44,236 nt of DNA from Candidatus Omnitrophota bacterium. GTDB lineage: Bacteria > Omnitrophota > Gorgyraeia > 2-02-FULL-51-18. Position 1 is the stretch's first letter. Each line of letters starts with the position of its first letter. The translations under genes and the position numbers were made by a program. This document shows positions 1-7,366 of the stretch, piece by piece. The stretch is from positions 1 to 44,236 of the forward strand of contig JACPWF010000027.1 in assembly GCA_016197155.1 (NCBI GenBank). Reading direction: 5' to 3'. The notes under the pieces are model-generated. The model searched no databases. It had not been told where the DNA came from and saw nothing but the letters and a program-made list of their open reading frames with translations.

Positions 1-1
1 G

Positions 2-346
2 ACCTTAAACATCTTAGACGGCTTCTGGGTCGACCGCTGGGGAGACTCCGGCATTCCCAGAGACTCTTACGGTCATGTATTCACGCATCGGATCTATCGT
101 GGCCATGATATGTATCCATTATTTAATGAAAGTCCAGTAGCCGGCTTTTGTATGTTTTCTGTTTTGCGTCTTGGTCGTTATAAGCGGCTTCAAATACGGG
201 GTGTAGATGAACGGCGGGACATGCTTTGGGCATTAATACTGTCTCGCCCACTCATATTTACAAATAATGTCATTACAATATTCGTGAATACAATCCCACA
301 AATGGGCAAAGCTACTTGTGGTCTTGTGTTTATATATGTAATTTAA
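2..346 (+). other. possible 3' end of a gene entering from the left edge
   Basis: A plus-strand frame is open from the window edge to a stop at 344-346. Its first ~60 codons read like protein (for example WVDRWGDSG and HRIYRGHDMYPLF). I recognise no family. Its last third overlaps the oppositely oriented reading frame at 233-619, so at least one of the two is not coding over the overlap. The region is AT-rich compared with the rest of the window. It could be a gene remnant. Confidence 0.2.
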
Positions 347-619
347 ATCCTCTGCTGGGACATGGCAATCGAAAAAAGCTATTAGATTCCTGGTGATCTC
401 GAAACATTCTTTTTCGTATTTTTCTGCTATTTTGGCATCTGAAACTGTAGCAATAGAACTACGAAGCTCGTTAAATGCTTTATGGCATCTTTCGCAATTT
501 TCGTTAAAATGCCGTAGCTTTATTTCGTGTTCCCAAGCCTTTAATTGTTGTTCAATTAGCTTGGACTGACCTTTATATGTTTCAAATTCCTCTCTAGGAA
601 CGGCTGTGGTTGTACTCAT
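233..619 (-). CDS. hypothetical protein, 128 aa
   Basis: I recognise no family. The predicted protein is soluble, charged and largely helical, with a CERCHKAF segment near residues 42-49 and several more cysteines towards the C-terminus, but no clear metal site. There is no signal peptide or membrane segment. The start at 619 lacks an obvious Shine-Dalgarno sequence. The gene sits in AT-rich DNA unlike the GC-rich operons that follow, which suggests recent acquisition. It overlaps a possible plus-strand frame tail to tail. It is probably a real gene because its composition is protein-like throughout. Confidence 0.5.
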   Translation of the reverse strand: MSTTTAVPREEFETYKGQSKLIEQQLKAWEHEIKLRHFNENCERCHKAFNELRSSIATVSDAKIAEKYEKECFEITRNLIAFFDCHVPAEDLNYIYKHKTTSSFAHLWDCIHEYCNDIICKYEWARQY

Positions 620-868
620 ATGAAATTTGCTCGATTTAGGTTTTGGATAGTTGAATTATACCATAAATAACCAAAATCAGACTATACATGTCAAGTAAAA
701 AATAACGTATTTAAACTATTAACATTTTGCTCCCGTTCCCACCTATTGGGTTGTGAAATAAATAAGTTCGGAATTTTCTCTACCAGACCAGATCCGGAAG
801 GGACACCTCAACACGTCCAACCTGTCCCCTGCGGACATGGTCCCGTTTACGTTTAAGCGGTTTGACTG

Positions 869-1105
869 TCATACAAGCTTCCAGGTAAGCCACGCTATAA
901 CGCCAGTCAATGCCGTCATAGTGATCGTGAGCCAAAAAATGCGACGATTAAAACGCTCTGTGGACTCATTGAAGTCGTTGATAAGCCCCATGTGAAGCTT
1001 ATTTAGGCTGTAAAGCTGATTTGTGACTCGTTCGGTGTTTCTTGTCTCTCCTATGGGGAAATTGTCTATCTCTTTGAGACTTTCTTCTAGTTTTGATTTC
1101 TTCAT
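869..1105 (-). CDS. small protein with C-terminal membrane anchor, 78 aa
   Basis: The first ~55 residues are charged and probably helical (KKSKLEESLKEIDNF at the N-terminus). The last ~20 form one hydrophobic segment (FWLTITMTALTGVIAWLTW), so this looks like a tail-anchored inner-membrane protein. A GGTGAT sequence lies just upstream of the ATG as a possible ribosome site. The gene lies 76 bp downstream of queE on the same strand and may be its last operon member or an independent gene. I recognise no family. Composition is more AT-rich than queE. Confidence 0.55.
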   Translation of the reverse strand: MKKSKLEESLKEIDNFPIGETRNTERVTNQLYSLNKLHMGLINDFNESTERFNRRIFWLTITMTALTGVIAWLTWKLV

Positions 1106-1181
1106 GTTATCACCACGTTATCACAGCCCCATTTTTCGGAGTGAAAACTGGAACTAATCCCTTGCAAAATAACACGTTCCA

Positions 1182-1913
1182 TCATCGCACCCCCCAAATC
1201 TTATGCATCTGGGGAATGACGCGCACGTCGGCCAGGGTTTGTTGGGCGAGGGCGAAGAAGGATCCTTCGATTAAAGAGAGGGCTTTTTGATTGATGCCAA
1301 AGGGATCGCTGAGAGGCTGGAAGATGAAAGGAATTTTCCCGCCGGCCTGTTCTGTCAGGGCGATGCATTCGCGGATATCCGATTCGGTGGTGGCGGGGGT
1401 CACGACCACCTTCACGAAGAGGTCTTTCTTTTTGGCCATTTTAAGAAACTCTTTGTGTTCGCGCTTAAAGCCTCTGTCGCCTGTGCTGGACGAAGGTTTT
1501 AAATCCATCGCGATGATGTCCGTCCATTTGAGAACGCCCTCGAGAGCCGCGGGAAGCGTGCCGTTTGTCTCGAGATACGTGACCCATCCCCTCTCTTTCA
1601 GCTTCGGCAGAAAATTTTTCAAAAATTGCGCGTAGAAAAGCGGCTCGCCGCCCGTGAGCGAGACGGAGTGATGCGCGCCTTTTTCTTTTTCCATTTTGTC
1701 AATTTCGGCCAAAAGGCCGCTGAGGCTCCACACGGAGAAATTCTCTTCTTTCATTTTCTCAAGCTCGTCGCAGTAGCCGCAGTGCATGTTGCAACGGCCG
1801 AAGCGGACAAATATTTGGCGGACGCCGAGATACGGCCCCTCGCCCTGGAGCGAGGAAAATATTTCGCTGATCTCGGTCTCGGTGTTTTTATCGCGAATAA
1901 GTGGCGCAGGCAT
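1182..1913 (-). CDS. queE: 7-carboxy-7-deazaguanine synthase, radical SAM
   Basis: QueE converts 6-carboxy-tetrahydropterin to 7-carboxy-7-deazaguanine in the queuosine/7-deazaguanine pathway, using SAM and a [4Fe-4S] cluster. The cluster ligands are C41, C45 and C48 in CNMHCGYCD (CX3CX2C). The N-terminal IFSSLQGEGPYLG is the substrate-binding loop typical of QueE, and SLTGGEPL is the SAM-binding GGEP motif. The 243-residue length is normal. The start overlaps the end of the upstream queD-like gene by 26 bp, which suggests translational coupling. No queC or queF is in the window. The family call is firm; the end product (preQ0, queuosine or other) is not shown here. Confidence 0.95.
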   Translation of the reverse strand: MPAPLIRDKNTETEISEIFSSLQGEGPYLGVRQIFVRFGRCNMHCGYCDELEKMKEENFSVWSLSGLLAEIDKMEKEKGAHHSVSLTGGEPLFYAQFLKNFLPKLKERGWVTYLETNGTLPAALEGVLKWTDIIAMDLKPSSSTGDRGFKREHKEFLKMAKKKDLFVKVVVTPATTESDIRECIALTEQAGGKIPFIFQPLSDPFGINQKALSLIEGSFFALAQQTLADVRVIPQMHKIWGVR

Positions 1914-2262
1914 CCGGCGTCTCCCAAACGGCCACCTTCACGAGCCTGGCATTTTTGGAGCGGAATTCGGCCTTCAGGCGGTCGTAGATCCGCCGCGCGA
2001 TATTTTCCGTGGAGGGATTGCGTTTCTCGTTTTTAAAATCGGGGTGGTCATTGATTGAAATTTCGCTGAACTGGCCCAAGACTTTTTTCAAAAGAGGCCT
2101 CAGCCTCTCGAAATCCGTCACCACCCCCATCGAGTCGAGTTTTTTGGCGCGCGCGGTCACGGCGACTTTCCAATTGTGCCCGTGGCGCTTTTCCCAGAAC
2201 CCGTCGTAGAGTTTCAGAAAATGTGCCGCTGAAAACTCGTCTTCTACCGTCACTTCGTACAT
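1888..2262 (-). CDS. queD: QueD/PTPS-family protein with E-x2-HGH motif
   Basis: This is a member of the 6-pyruvoyl-tetrahydropterin synthase family (T-fold). The ATG at 2262 (MYEVTVEDEFSAAHF) is chosen because GGAG lies 5 nt upstream. The zinc histidines are visible in FSAAHF and RHGHNW, and the ETPDACATY segment matches the family C-terminus. Bona fide QueD has a catalytic Cys four residues before the HGH histidine. Here the residue is Trp (WEKRHGH), leaving only E-x2-HGH, the signature known for PTPS-III proteins that replace FolB in folate synthesis. Adjacency to queE argues for the 7-deazaguanine pathway. So either the protein uses another nucleophile or it supplies a folate intermediate. 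Confidence 0.85.
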   Translation of the reverse strand: MYEVTVEDEFSAAHFLKLYDGFWEKRHGHNWKVAVTARAKKLDSMGVVTDFERLRPLLKKVLGQFSEISINDHPDFKNEKRNPSTENIARRIYDRLKAEFRSKNARLVKVAVWETPDACATYSR

Positions 2263-2273
2263 GATACTCCGTT

Positions 2274-2306
2274 GCGGCATCCGCCGCGCTTTTTGGCGGA
2301 TACCGC
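2274..2306 (-). repeat. inverted repeat between murI and queD (21-bp palindrome family)
   Basis: Two 12-bp arms (2274-2285 and 2295-2306) pair with one G-U around a 9-nt loop. The core at 2280-2300 is TCCGCC, nine bases, GGCGGA. The same 21-bp architecture recurs twice inside the tmRNA gene (8571-8612) and once near the tRNA-Leu (12565-12585). It separates a duplicated queD start from the functional one. A small mobile or REP-like palindrome is the likeliest explanation; a processing hairpin in the operon mRNA is possible. Confidence 0.8.
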
Positions 2307-2339
2307 TGAAAATTCATCCTCCACGACGACCTCATACAT
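2303..2339 (-). pseudogene. duplicated 5' end of queD
   Basis: Reading down from 2339, this segment encodes MYEVVVEDEFSA. It matches 11 of the first 12 residues of the downstream queD-like gene (MYEVTVEDEFSA), yet most third codon positions differ. It then runs into the palindrome at 2274-2306 and the frame ends at 2250 inside queD. It begins inside the murI stop region. It looks like the remnant of a second queD copy or the scar of recombination between two homologues. If translated, it would be a 29-residue upstream peptide overlapping the queD start. Confidence 0.7.
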
Positions 2340-3186
2340 GGAGCGCGGCTTCGGTAAACGGATCGGCGACCTTGGCCACCGAATGGATGGGGCTTCCCAA
2401 AAAGCGCTCACCGAGCGTGCGAAATTGCTCCGGTTCATCCGACACGTAAAAACGCACGGCCTGCCCGGCGGGCCTCTCGATCGAAGCGCTTTGAGGAAGA
2501 CGGTTCCGGACCTCTTTGGCCGTTTCCTCGGCGGAATTCACCAGGCGCACATGCTCGCCGACGATTTTTTGAATCACGCGCGACAAAAGCGGGTAGTGCG
2601 TACAGCCCAAAATCAGCGTGTCGATGCCGAAAGTTTTTAAGGGTTCCAAATAAATCCGCGCCGCTTCCGACACCACCCCGCCTTCGAGCCAGCCCTCCTC
2701 GACAAAAGGGACAAACAAGGGACAGGCCTGGCTATAAACCTTCACCGACGGACGGAGTTCTTTCAAACAATGCTCGTACGCGGAGCTTCCGATCGTGGCC
2801 TTTGTGCCGATGACGCCGACGCGGCCGTTCCGCGTGCACGCGATCGCCGCCCGCGCGCCCGGCTCGATGACGCCGACGACCGGCATCGAAAAACGCTCTT
2901 TCAAAGTCTCGAGGCTGAGCGAGGAGGCGGTGTTGCAGGCCACGACGGCCATCTTCACGTCAAAACTCTGCAGGAATTTTACGTTTTCAATGGAAAACTT
3001 CGTGATGGTCTCTTTGGATTTGGTTCCGTAGGGCACGCGCGCGGTGTCGCCGAAATAAACGATGGGTTCCGCCGGAAGCCGGCGCCGGATCTCGCGCAGG
3101 ACCGTGAGGCCGCCGATGCCCGAATCAAAAATCCCGATCGGCCGTTCGCGGCCGCTCTCGGCGTGGTCAGCGCGCGCGGCCGGCAT
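2332..3186 (-). CDS. murI: glutamate racemase
   Basis: MurI interconverts L- and D-glutamate in the cytoplasm to supply peptidoglycan synthesis, without cofactor. The two catalytic cysteines are in CNTASS (C84) and GCTHYPLL (C195). The N-terminal GIFDSGIGGLTV and the YFGDTARVPYG segment are family hallmarks. At 284 residues the length is normal, with ~15 extra N-terminal residues. The start lies within the last 20 bp of the upstream amidase gene, so both cell-wall genes are probably translated from one mRNA, followed by queD and queE. Confidence 0.96.
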   Translation of the reverse strand: MPAARADHAESGRERPIGIFDSGIGGLTVLREIRRRLPAEPIVYFGDTARVPYGTKSKETITKFSIENVKFLQSFDVKMAVVACNTASSLSLETLKERFSMPVVGVIEPGARAAIACTRNGRVGVIGTKATIGSSAYEHCLKELRPSVKVYSQACPLFVPFVEEGWLEGGVVSEAARIYLEPLKTFGIDTLILGCTHYPLLSRVIQKIVGEHVRLVNSAEETAKEVRNRLPQSASIERPAGQAVRFYVSDEPEQFRTLGERFLGSPIHSVAKVADPFTEAALHV

Positions 3187-4192
3187 ATTGAATGATCCCT
3201 TCCGCGATCGCGTGGGCCATCTGGCGGCGATAAGACGGTTGTTTCAAATTTTTCTCATCCTCGTCGTTCGTGAGATACCCCATCTCTACGAGCACCGCGG
3301 GGCAGTCCGTCCATTTGAGGACAAAAAATTCCGCCGAGCGGAACCGCCGGTTGGAAATGGACACCGAGCGCTCGACCGATCGCCCGATGGTTTCGGCCAG
3401 ATTCACGGACCGGCGCCGGTTGTCCTCCTGTTTCAAATCCCAGACGACGGCCTTCAGTTCATTATTTCTCAAATCAAATTTCGCGGTCTCCGAGCGGAAC
3501 GGCTCATGCCCCGCGCGGTTTTGCGCCAAAAATTCATCATCCGCTTTTTCCGACAGATAATAAGTCTCGAAACCTTTGAGCGACTTGCTAAGCGAGGCAT
3601 TGGCGTGAATGCTGACAAAAAAATCGGCGTCGTCGTCGCCGGCGACCCGCACGCGGCCCTCCAAAGGAATGAACTCATCGCCCTTCCGCGTCATCCGGAC
3701 CCGGAAACCCGCCTTTTCAAGTTCCTGCCAGACGCCCCTGGCCACCTCGAGCACGACCCGCTTTTCCGCCAGGCCCCTCGAAATCGCGCCAAAATCGTGC
3801 CCGCCGTGCCCCGCGTCAATCACGATCCGGATTGGGCGCGAAACAACCGCCGGCTCGGGCGCCGGGGTCGGCGCCGGCATCAAATATTCGAGCGCCGATT
3901 CGGGGACCATCACGGCGCCGTCGGACAAGCAAACTTTGCGCTCCAGCCTGATCAGCCTCCGGCCGTCCCAGGCAAACTCGGCGCCGACATGGGTTTTAAA
4001 AATACCTTTCGGGCCGGTGAGCAGGGCATTTTTTAAAATGGGGTCATACTGATACGCGAGCCCATTCTCCCGCGCCAGCGTCTCGAGAGGCAGATAGGCC
4101 GCGCCGTCGATTTTGGAAACCGGCGCGGCGGCCGCCATGCCGTTCCAAACGGAAAAAAGAATCATGATCCAAAATGTAAATTTGAATTTCAC
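3167..4192 (-). CDS. N-acetylmuramoyl-L-alanine amidase (Amidase_3), secreted
   Basis: A GTG start gives a signal peptide (FTFWIMILFSVWNGMAAAA). Residues ~28-105 resemble the small N-terminal stalk domain seen in many secreted amidases, followed by a Pro/Ala linker (PAPTPAPEPA). The C-terminal half is a zinc amidase of the AmiABC type: IDAGHGGHD, SIHANAS and LVEMGYLTN carry the metal-binding histidines and the catalytic glutamate. It should cleave the bond between MurNAc and L-Ala in the periplasm during cell separation or turnover. It is first in the amidase-murI-queD-queE run. A TAAAAT hexamer at 4200-4205 ends 7 nt before the GTG, so the message may be leaderless. Confidence 0.93.
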   Translation of the reverse strand: MKFKFTFWIMILFSVWNGMAAAAPVSKIDGAAYLPLETLARENGLAYQYDPILKNALLTGPKGIFKTHVGAEFAWDGRRLIRLERKVCLSDGAVMVPESALEYLMPAPTPAPEPAVVSRPIRIVIDAGHGGHDFGAISRGLAEKRVVLEVARGVWQELEKAGFRVRMTRKGDEFIPLEGRVRVAGDDDADFFVSIHANASLSKSLKGFETYYLSEKADDEFLAQNRAGHEPFRSETAKFDLRNNELKAVVWDLKQEDNRRRSVNLAETIGRSVERSVSISNRRFRSAEFFVLKWTDCPAVLVEMGYLTNDEDEKNLKQPSYRRQMAHAIAEGIIQYAGRAR

Positions 4193-4199
4193 GGCTCTT

Positions 4200-4232
4200 A
4201 TTTTATACCATTTTCATGCGCTCATGTATAAT
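4200..4232. promoter_or_regulatory. divergent -10 elements for amidase (-) and helicase (+)
   Basis: On the plus strand TATAAT (4227-4232) ends exactly 6 nt before the helicase ATG at 4239. On the minus strand TATAAAAT (4207-4200) ends 7 nt before the amidase GTG at 4192. Both predicted start sites fall on or next to the start codons, leaving no room for a Shine-Dalgarno site. No good -35 box is seen for either. The two promoters overlap in a 46-bp gap and could interfere with each other. Confidence 0.6.
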
Positions 4233-4238
4233 GTTTCC

Positions 4239-6221
4239 ATGCGTTACGACCCTTTTCAACAAAAAGCCATCGAGGCCATTGACGCCGAGCGATCCGTTCT
4301 CGTCTCCGCTCCGACCGGCGCGGGCAAGACCGCCATCGCCGAATACGCGATCGAAAAGGCCTTCGCGCGCAACGAGCGCGTGATCTACACGGCCCCCATC
4401 AAGGCGCTCTCCAATCAAAAGTACCGCGACTTTTCGGTCCGCTACCCCGATCAGGTGGGCCTGCTCACGGGAGACGTGTCTCTCAATCCCGCGGCCCCCC
4501 TCGTCATCATGACCACCGAGATTTACCGGAACCAGCTCTTCGAAGATCCCGCGCGGCTCAAAAACACCGTTTGGGTGATCTTTGACGAGGTCCACTATCT
4601 CGACGACGCCGAGCGCGGCACGGTTTGGGAGGAGGCGATCATGTTTTCTCCGGAACACGTGAGGCTCGTCGCCCTTTCGGCGACGGCGCCGAATATCGAA
4701 GAGCTCGCCGAATGGATCCGCAGTATCCTCAATCACCCCATCGAGGTCATCGTCGAAACCCACCGGCCGGTGCCGCTCATTCATTTGTTTCAATGTCAGG
4801 GAAAAATTTACGACGACCCGCGCGAATTAAGGAGAGAGGGCTACATGGGCCACGACCATTGGCCGTCGGGGTTTGGCCGCGATTTTTCCGGGCCCCGGCA
4901 TCGCGGCCGGCGGCAGTTCCGGCAGCAGTCCCACGAGCGCTTTCTGCGCGCCAAACCCAACCGGACGGACGAGCTCATCCGCCATTTGTCGAATGAGAAA
5001 AAACTGCCCTGCCTCTATTTCGCGTTCGGGAGAAAACGCGCCGAGGAACTCGCGTGGGAACAGGAGCGGTTTGATTTTTTGTCGCCGGATGAAAAAACGC
5101 GGGCGAGCGCCCTTTACCGGACCTTGTGCGAACGGTTTGACCTTTTGAAAGAATCCAGCGCCGTCGATATGACGCGCCTGGTCGAACGCGGCATCGCGTT
5201 TCACCACGCGGGGATGCTGCCCACCCTGAAGGAAGTGATCGAGCAATTGTTCACGTCAAAATTAATCAAACTGATTTTTACGACCGAAACCTTCGCGCTC
5301 GGGATCAACATGCCCGCGAAAACGGTCGTGTTTGACGAACTCCGGAAATTTTACGGCACGCACTTCGCTTTCCTGAGGACGCGGGATTATTTCCAGATGG
5401 CGGGCCGCGCGGGCCGGCGCGGCATGGACACCCAGGGCACCGTCTACGCGCGCGTGAATCCTCACCAGACGCCCTACCCCGCGCTCCATCGCATCGTCTA
5501 CGGAAATCCGGAGCCGATCGAAAGCCAGTTCAATTCCTGCTACGCGACGCTCCTCAACCTCTACGCCCAATTCGGCAAAAAACTTCTCGACGTCTACCCG
5601 CGCTCGTTCCATTTTTTCCAGTCCAACCGCAAAGGGCGCGAAAAGGGCGTCGCGGCGATCGAGAGAAAATTGGCGCTGTTAAAGGAGCTGGGGCATCTCG
5701 GCGACGCGGGGCTCACCGTGAAGGGAGAATTCGCCTCCTGGATGTACGGCTACGAACTTCTTTTGTCCGAAATGCTGGAGGACGGGTACCTGGAAACGCT
5801 GGGCGAGTTTCGCCTCTCCGCGCTTTTAGCGGCGCTCGTTTTTGAACCCCGGAAAAATCAAACCCTCGGCAAACTCCCGGGCGCGGTCGAGAGCGTCGAG
5901 AAAAAGGCCCTGCGGTATTTGAGGCATCTCCACACCCTCGAGGCGCGCCACAAAATTTACCCGCCGACGAAACTCCCGCATTTTCACCTGGCGGCGGCGA
6001 TCGAGGCGTGGATGGGCGGATGCGCGTTCGGGGACCTCGAGCGGCACACGGACGTGGATGAGGGGGAAATTATCCGTTATCTGCGGATGGTGATTCAGCT
6101 TTTGCGGCAGTTGAAACAGGCGCCGCAGGTCTCCGTTTCGCTCCGGCAAACCGCCGCGGGGGCCATTCAAAAAATCAACCGCGGCCTCGTGGACGCGGAG
6201 CGGCAATTACGGAATATGTAA
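4239..6221 (+). CDS. Ski2/Mtr4-like superfamily II (DEVH) helicase
   Basis: This is an ATP-dependent helicase of the Ski2-like group (COG4581-type), 660 residues. From the ATG at 4239 (MRYDPFQQKAIEAID) the Walker A is APTGAGKT (K30), motif II is FDEVHYLDD (~115-123), motif III is LSATAPN (~147) and motif VI is QMAGRAGRRGMD in the second RecA domain. The C-terminus is helical and shorter than in actinobacterial HelY, with no clear DSHCT domain. Family members unwind RNA; eukaryotic relatives feed the exosome. Tail-to-tail overlap with grxD is 15 bp. Nearby genes are a rescue factor, orn, tmRNA and smpB, which fits an RNA-surveillance role by inference only. Confidence 0.9.
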   Translation: MRYDPFQQKAIEAIDAERSVLVSAPTGAGKTAIAEYAIEKAFARNERVIYTAPIKALSNQKYRDFSVRYPDQVGLLTGDVSLNPAAPLVIMTTEIYRNQLFEDPARLKNTVWVIFDEVHYLDDAERGTVWEEAIMFSPEHVRLVALSATAPNIEELAEWIRSILNHPIEVIVETHRPVPLIHLFQCQGKIYDDPRELRREGYMGHDHWPSGFGRDFSGPRHRGRRQFRQQSHERFLRAKPNRTDELIRHLSNEKKLPCLYFAFGRKRAEELAWEQERFDFLSPDEKTRASALYRTLCERFDLLKESSAVDMTRLVERGIAFHHAGMLPTLKEVIEQLFTSKLIKLIFTTETFALGINMPAKTVVFDELRKFYGTHFAFLRTRDYFQMAGRAGRRGMDTQGTVYARVNPHQTPYPALHRIVYGNPEPIESQFNSCYATLLNLYAQFGKKLLDVYPRSFHFFQSNRKGREKGVAAIERKLALLKELGHLGDAGLTVKGEFASWMYGYELLLSEMLEDGYLETLGEFRLSALLAALVFEPRKNQTLGKLPGAVESVEKKALRYLRHLHTLEARHKIYPPTKLPHFHLAAAIEAWMGGCAFGDLERHTDVDEGEIIRYLRMVIQLLRQLKQAPQVSVSLRQTAAGAIQKINRGLVDAERQLRNM

Positions 6222-6524
6222 TAATTTCTGCAATGCCCCGCTCTCGTACATCTCGTGCGCGATGTCACAGCCCCCGATCAATTTCCCGTCGATGAACACC
6301 TGCGGAAACGTCGGCCATTTTGAAAATTGAGGAAGGACCGTCCGGAATTCGGGGTTGGACAGCACGTCCACCGCGTGAAAGGGCACGTTCATTTTTTTGA
6401 AGAGCTCCATCGTCGCGGCCGAAAACCCGCACTGCGGCGCCTCGGGCGTCCCCTTCACAAAAACCACGACCCGGTGCGACCGGATCTCTTTTTCGATGCG
6501 TTCGACCGCGGGATTGGAAGTCAT
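6207..6524 (-). CDS. grxD: monothiol glutaredoxin, CGFS type
   Basis: A 105-residue Grx4-type protein carrying the CGFS active site (PQCGFSAATMELF, C32) plus the WPTFPQVFIDGKLIGG segment that binds glutathione. CGFS glutaredoxins bind a [2Fe-2S] cluster as homodimers, or with BolA, and pass it to Fe-S proteins. The ATG at 6524 is preceded by GGAGTGAAA; the Shine-Dalgarno overlaps the bolA stop, 2 nt upstream. The bolA-grxD pairing therefore supports a Grx4-BolA complex. Longer upstream in-frame sequence lies inside bolA and is not likely to be translated. Confidence 0.95.
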   Translation of the reverse strand: MTSNPAVERIEKEIRSHRVVVFVKGTPEAPQCGFSAATMELFKKMNVPFHAVDVLSNPEFRTVLPQFSKWPTFPQVFIDGKLIGGCDIAHEMYESGALQKLLHIP

Positions 6525-6526
6525 TT

Positions 6527-6760
6527 TCACTCCTTCGGAACTTTGGTTTTGAGTTGGACGGCGTGGATCCGTCCGTCCATCTCCTTTTCGAGCGCCTGAA
6601 AAACCATCCGGTGCTGTTCGAGGAGGGGTTTTCCCCGAAAGGCCTTCGAGCACACCGTGATCTGGAAATGATCCCCGGTCCCCGTCATGTCGGAGACGGT
6701 GATTTGGGAACCGGGCAATATTTCCTGAATCATCTTTTCAATCTCAAGCGGCGCGATCAC
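6527..6760 (-). CDS. bolA: BolA family protein
   Basis: A small (77 aa) protein with the BolA fold: SQITVSDMTGTGDHFQITVCS is followed by KPLLEQHRMVFQAL, which includes the conserved histidine used with Grx4 for cluster binding. It is co-oriented with grxD and ends 2 nt before it. The start is GTG at 6760. A TAAAAT hexamer at 6767-6772 ends 6 nt before the GTG, so the transcript is probably leaderless, whereas grxD behind it has a clear Shine-Dalgarno. Likely role: Fe-S trafficking partner of the glutaredoxin. Confidence 0.93.
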   Translation of the reverse strand: MIAPLEIEKMIQEILPGSQITVSDMTGTGDHFQITVCSKAFRGKPLLEQHRMVFQALEKEMDGRIHAVQLKTKVPKE

Positions 6761-6766
6761 GCGTGA

Positions 6767-6802
6767 ATTTTATCACAAAAAGGAACGGCTTTGAAATATA
6801 AT
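6767..6802. promoter_or_regulatory. divergent -10 elements for bolA (-) and a TPR gene (+)
   Basis: Minus strand: TAAAAT at 6772-6767, six bases before the bolA GTG (6760). Plus strand: TATAAT at 6797-6802, six bases before the TPR-protein GTG (6809). As at 4200-4232, start sites would coincide with the start codons. No convincing -35 box is seen for either. The whole divergent control region is 48 bp. Confidence 0.6.
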
Positions 6803-6808
6803 GCCCCC

Positions 6809-7366
6809 GTGAAGAAGGCTTTCGTGTTTTTTTTAATTTTCGCGCTCGCCGGCGCGGCCGCGCGCGGCGCGGAGGACAACGCCCCCGAAGAAAAGACAAA
6901 AACGCTCAGGGCCGCGAATGATTTTTTGAGAGAGATCATTCTCAAAGTCAAAAGACCCGGGGTCCTGCAGGACAAGGCCCTCGAGCTTGTGGCGCAGAAA
7001 AAATACAGAGAGGCCGCGCGCGTCTACGAAGAGATCGTCCTCTCACAACCCGACGACGACGAGACCTACCTCATCCTCGGCCACACCGATCTTCTCGCCG
7101 GCGATTATGAAAAAGCGGAAAACGCCTTTTACAACGCCGTGCACATCGACCCGGAAAATATCGGCCGCATCACGCCCTTTTACGAAAACATCGCGATTCA
7201 AAATCCGGGTGACGACACGGCCTATGCCAATTTGGGGTACGCGTATCTGGTTGTGGGAGACGCCCCGAAAGCCGCCGGGGCCTTTCAAAACGCGCTTGAG
7301 CTCAATCCGGAAAACACGCCGGCCCTCCAGGGCCTCGAAATCCTGAAAAACCGCGGCCGTCAATAA
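6809..7366 (+). CDS. exported tetratricopeptide-repeat protein
   Basis: A GTG start gives a clean signal peptide ([20 protein letters not shown]); an in-frame TTG at 6791 would overlap the -10 hexamer. The mature part (~165 aa) holds TPR units: one starting near [19 protein letters not shown], one at [18 protein letters not shown], and one near [17 protein letters not shown]. TPRs are protein-protein interaction scaffolds, here probably periplasmic. It is a paralogue of the plus-strand protein at 9378-9749: both have the pattern PDD[DE]-x-[TA]Y-x(3)-LG and end in ALE[IL]NP[ED]N. It converges with the rescue-factor gene (7-bp overlap). The partner is unknown. Confidence 0.85.
   Translation: MKKAFVFFLIFALAGAAARGAEDNAPEEKTKTLRAANDFLREIILKVKRPGVLQDKALELVAQKKYREAARVYEEIVLSQPDDDETYLILGHTDLLAGDYEKAENAFYNAVHIDPENIGRITPFYENIAIQNPGDDTAYANLGYAYLVVGDAPKAAGAFQNALELNPENTPALQGLEILKNRGRQ

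Noticed and set aside
800-828. GGGACA (800-805) and TGTCCC (823-828) inverted pair as a transposon end
   Set aside because: A 6-bp inverted pair alone is too weak and no transposase is nearby.
3062-4036. Plus-strand open frame opposite murI and the amidase
   Set aside because: It spans two confirmed minus-strand genes and shows shadow composition only.
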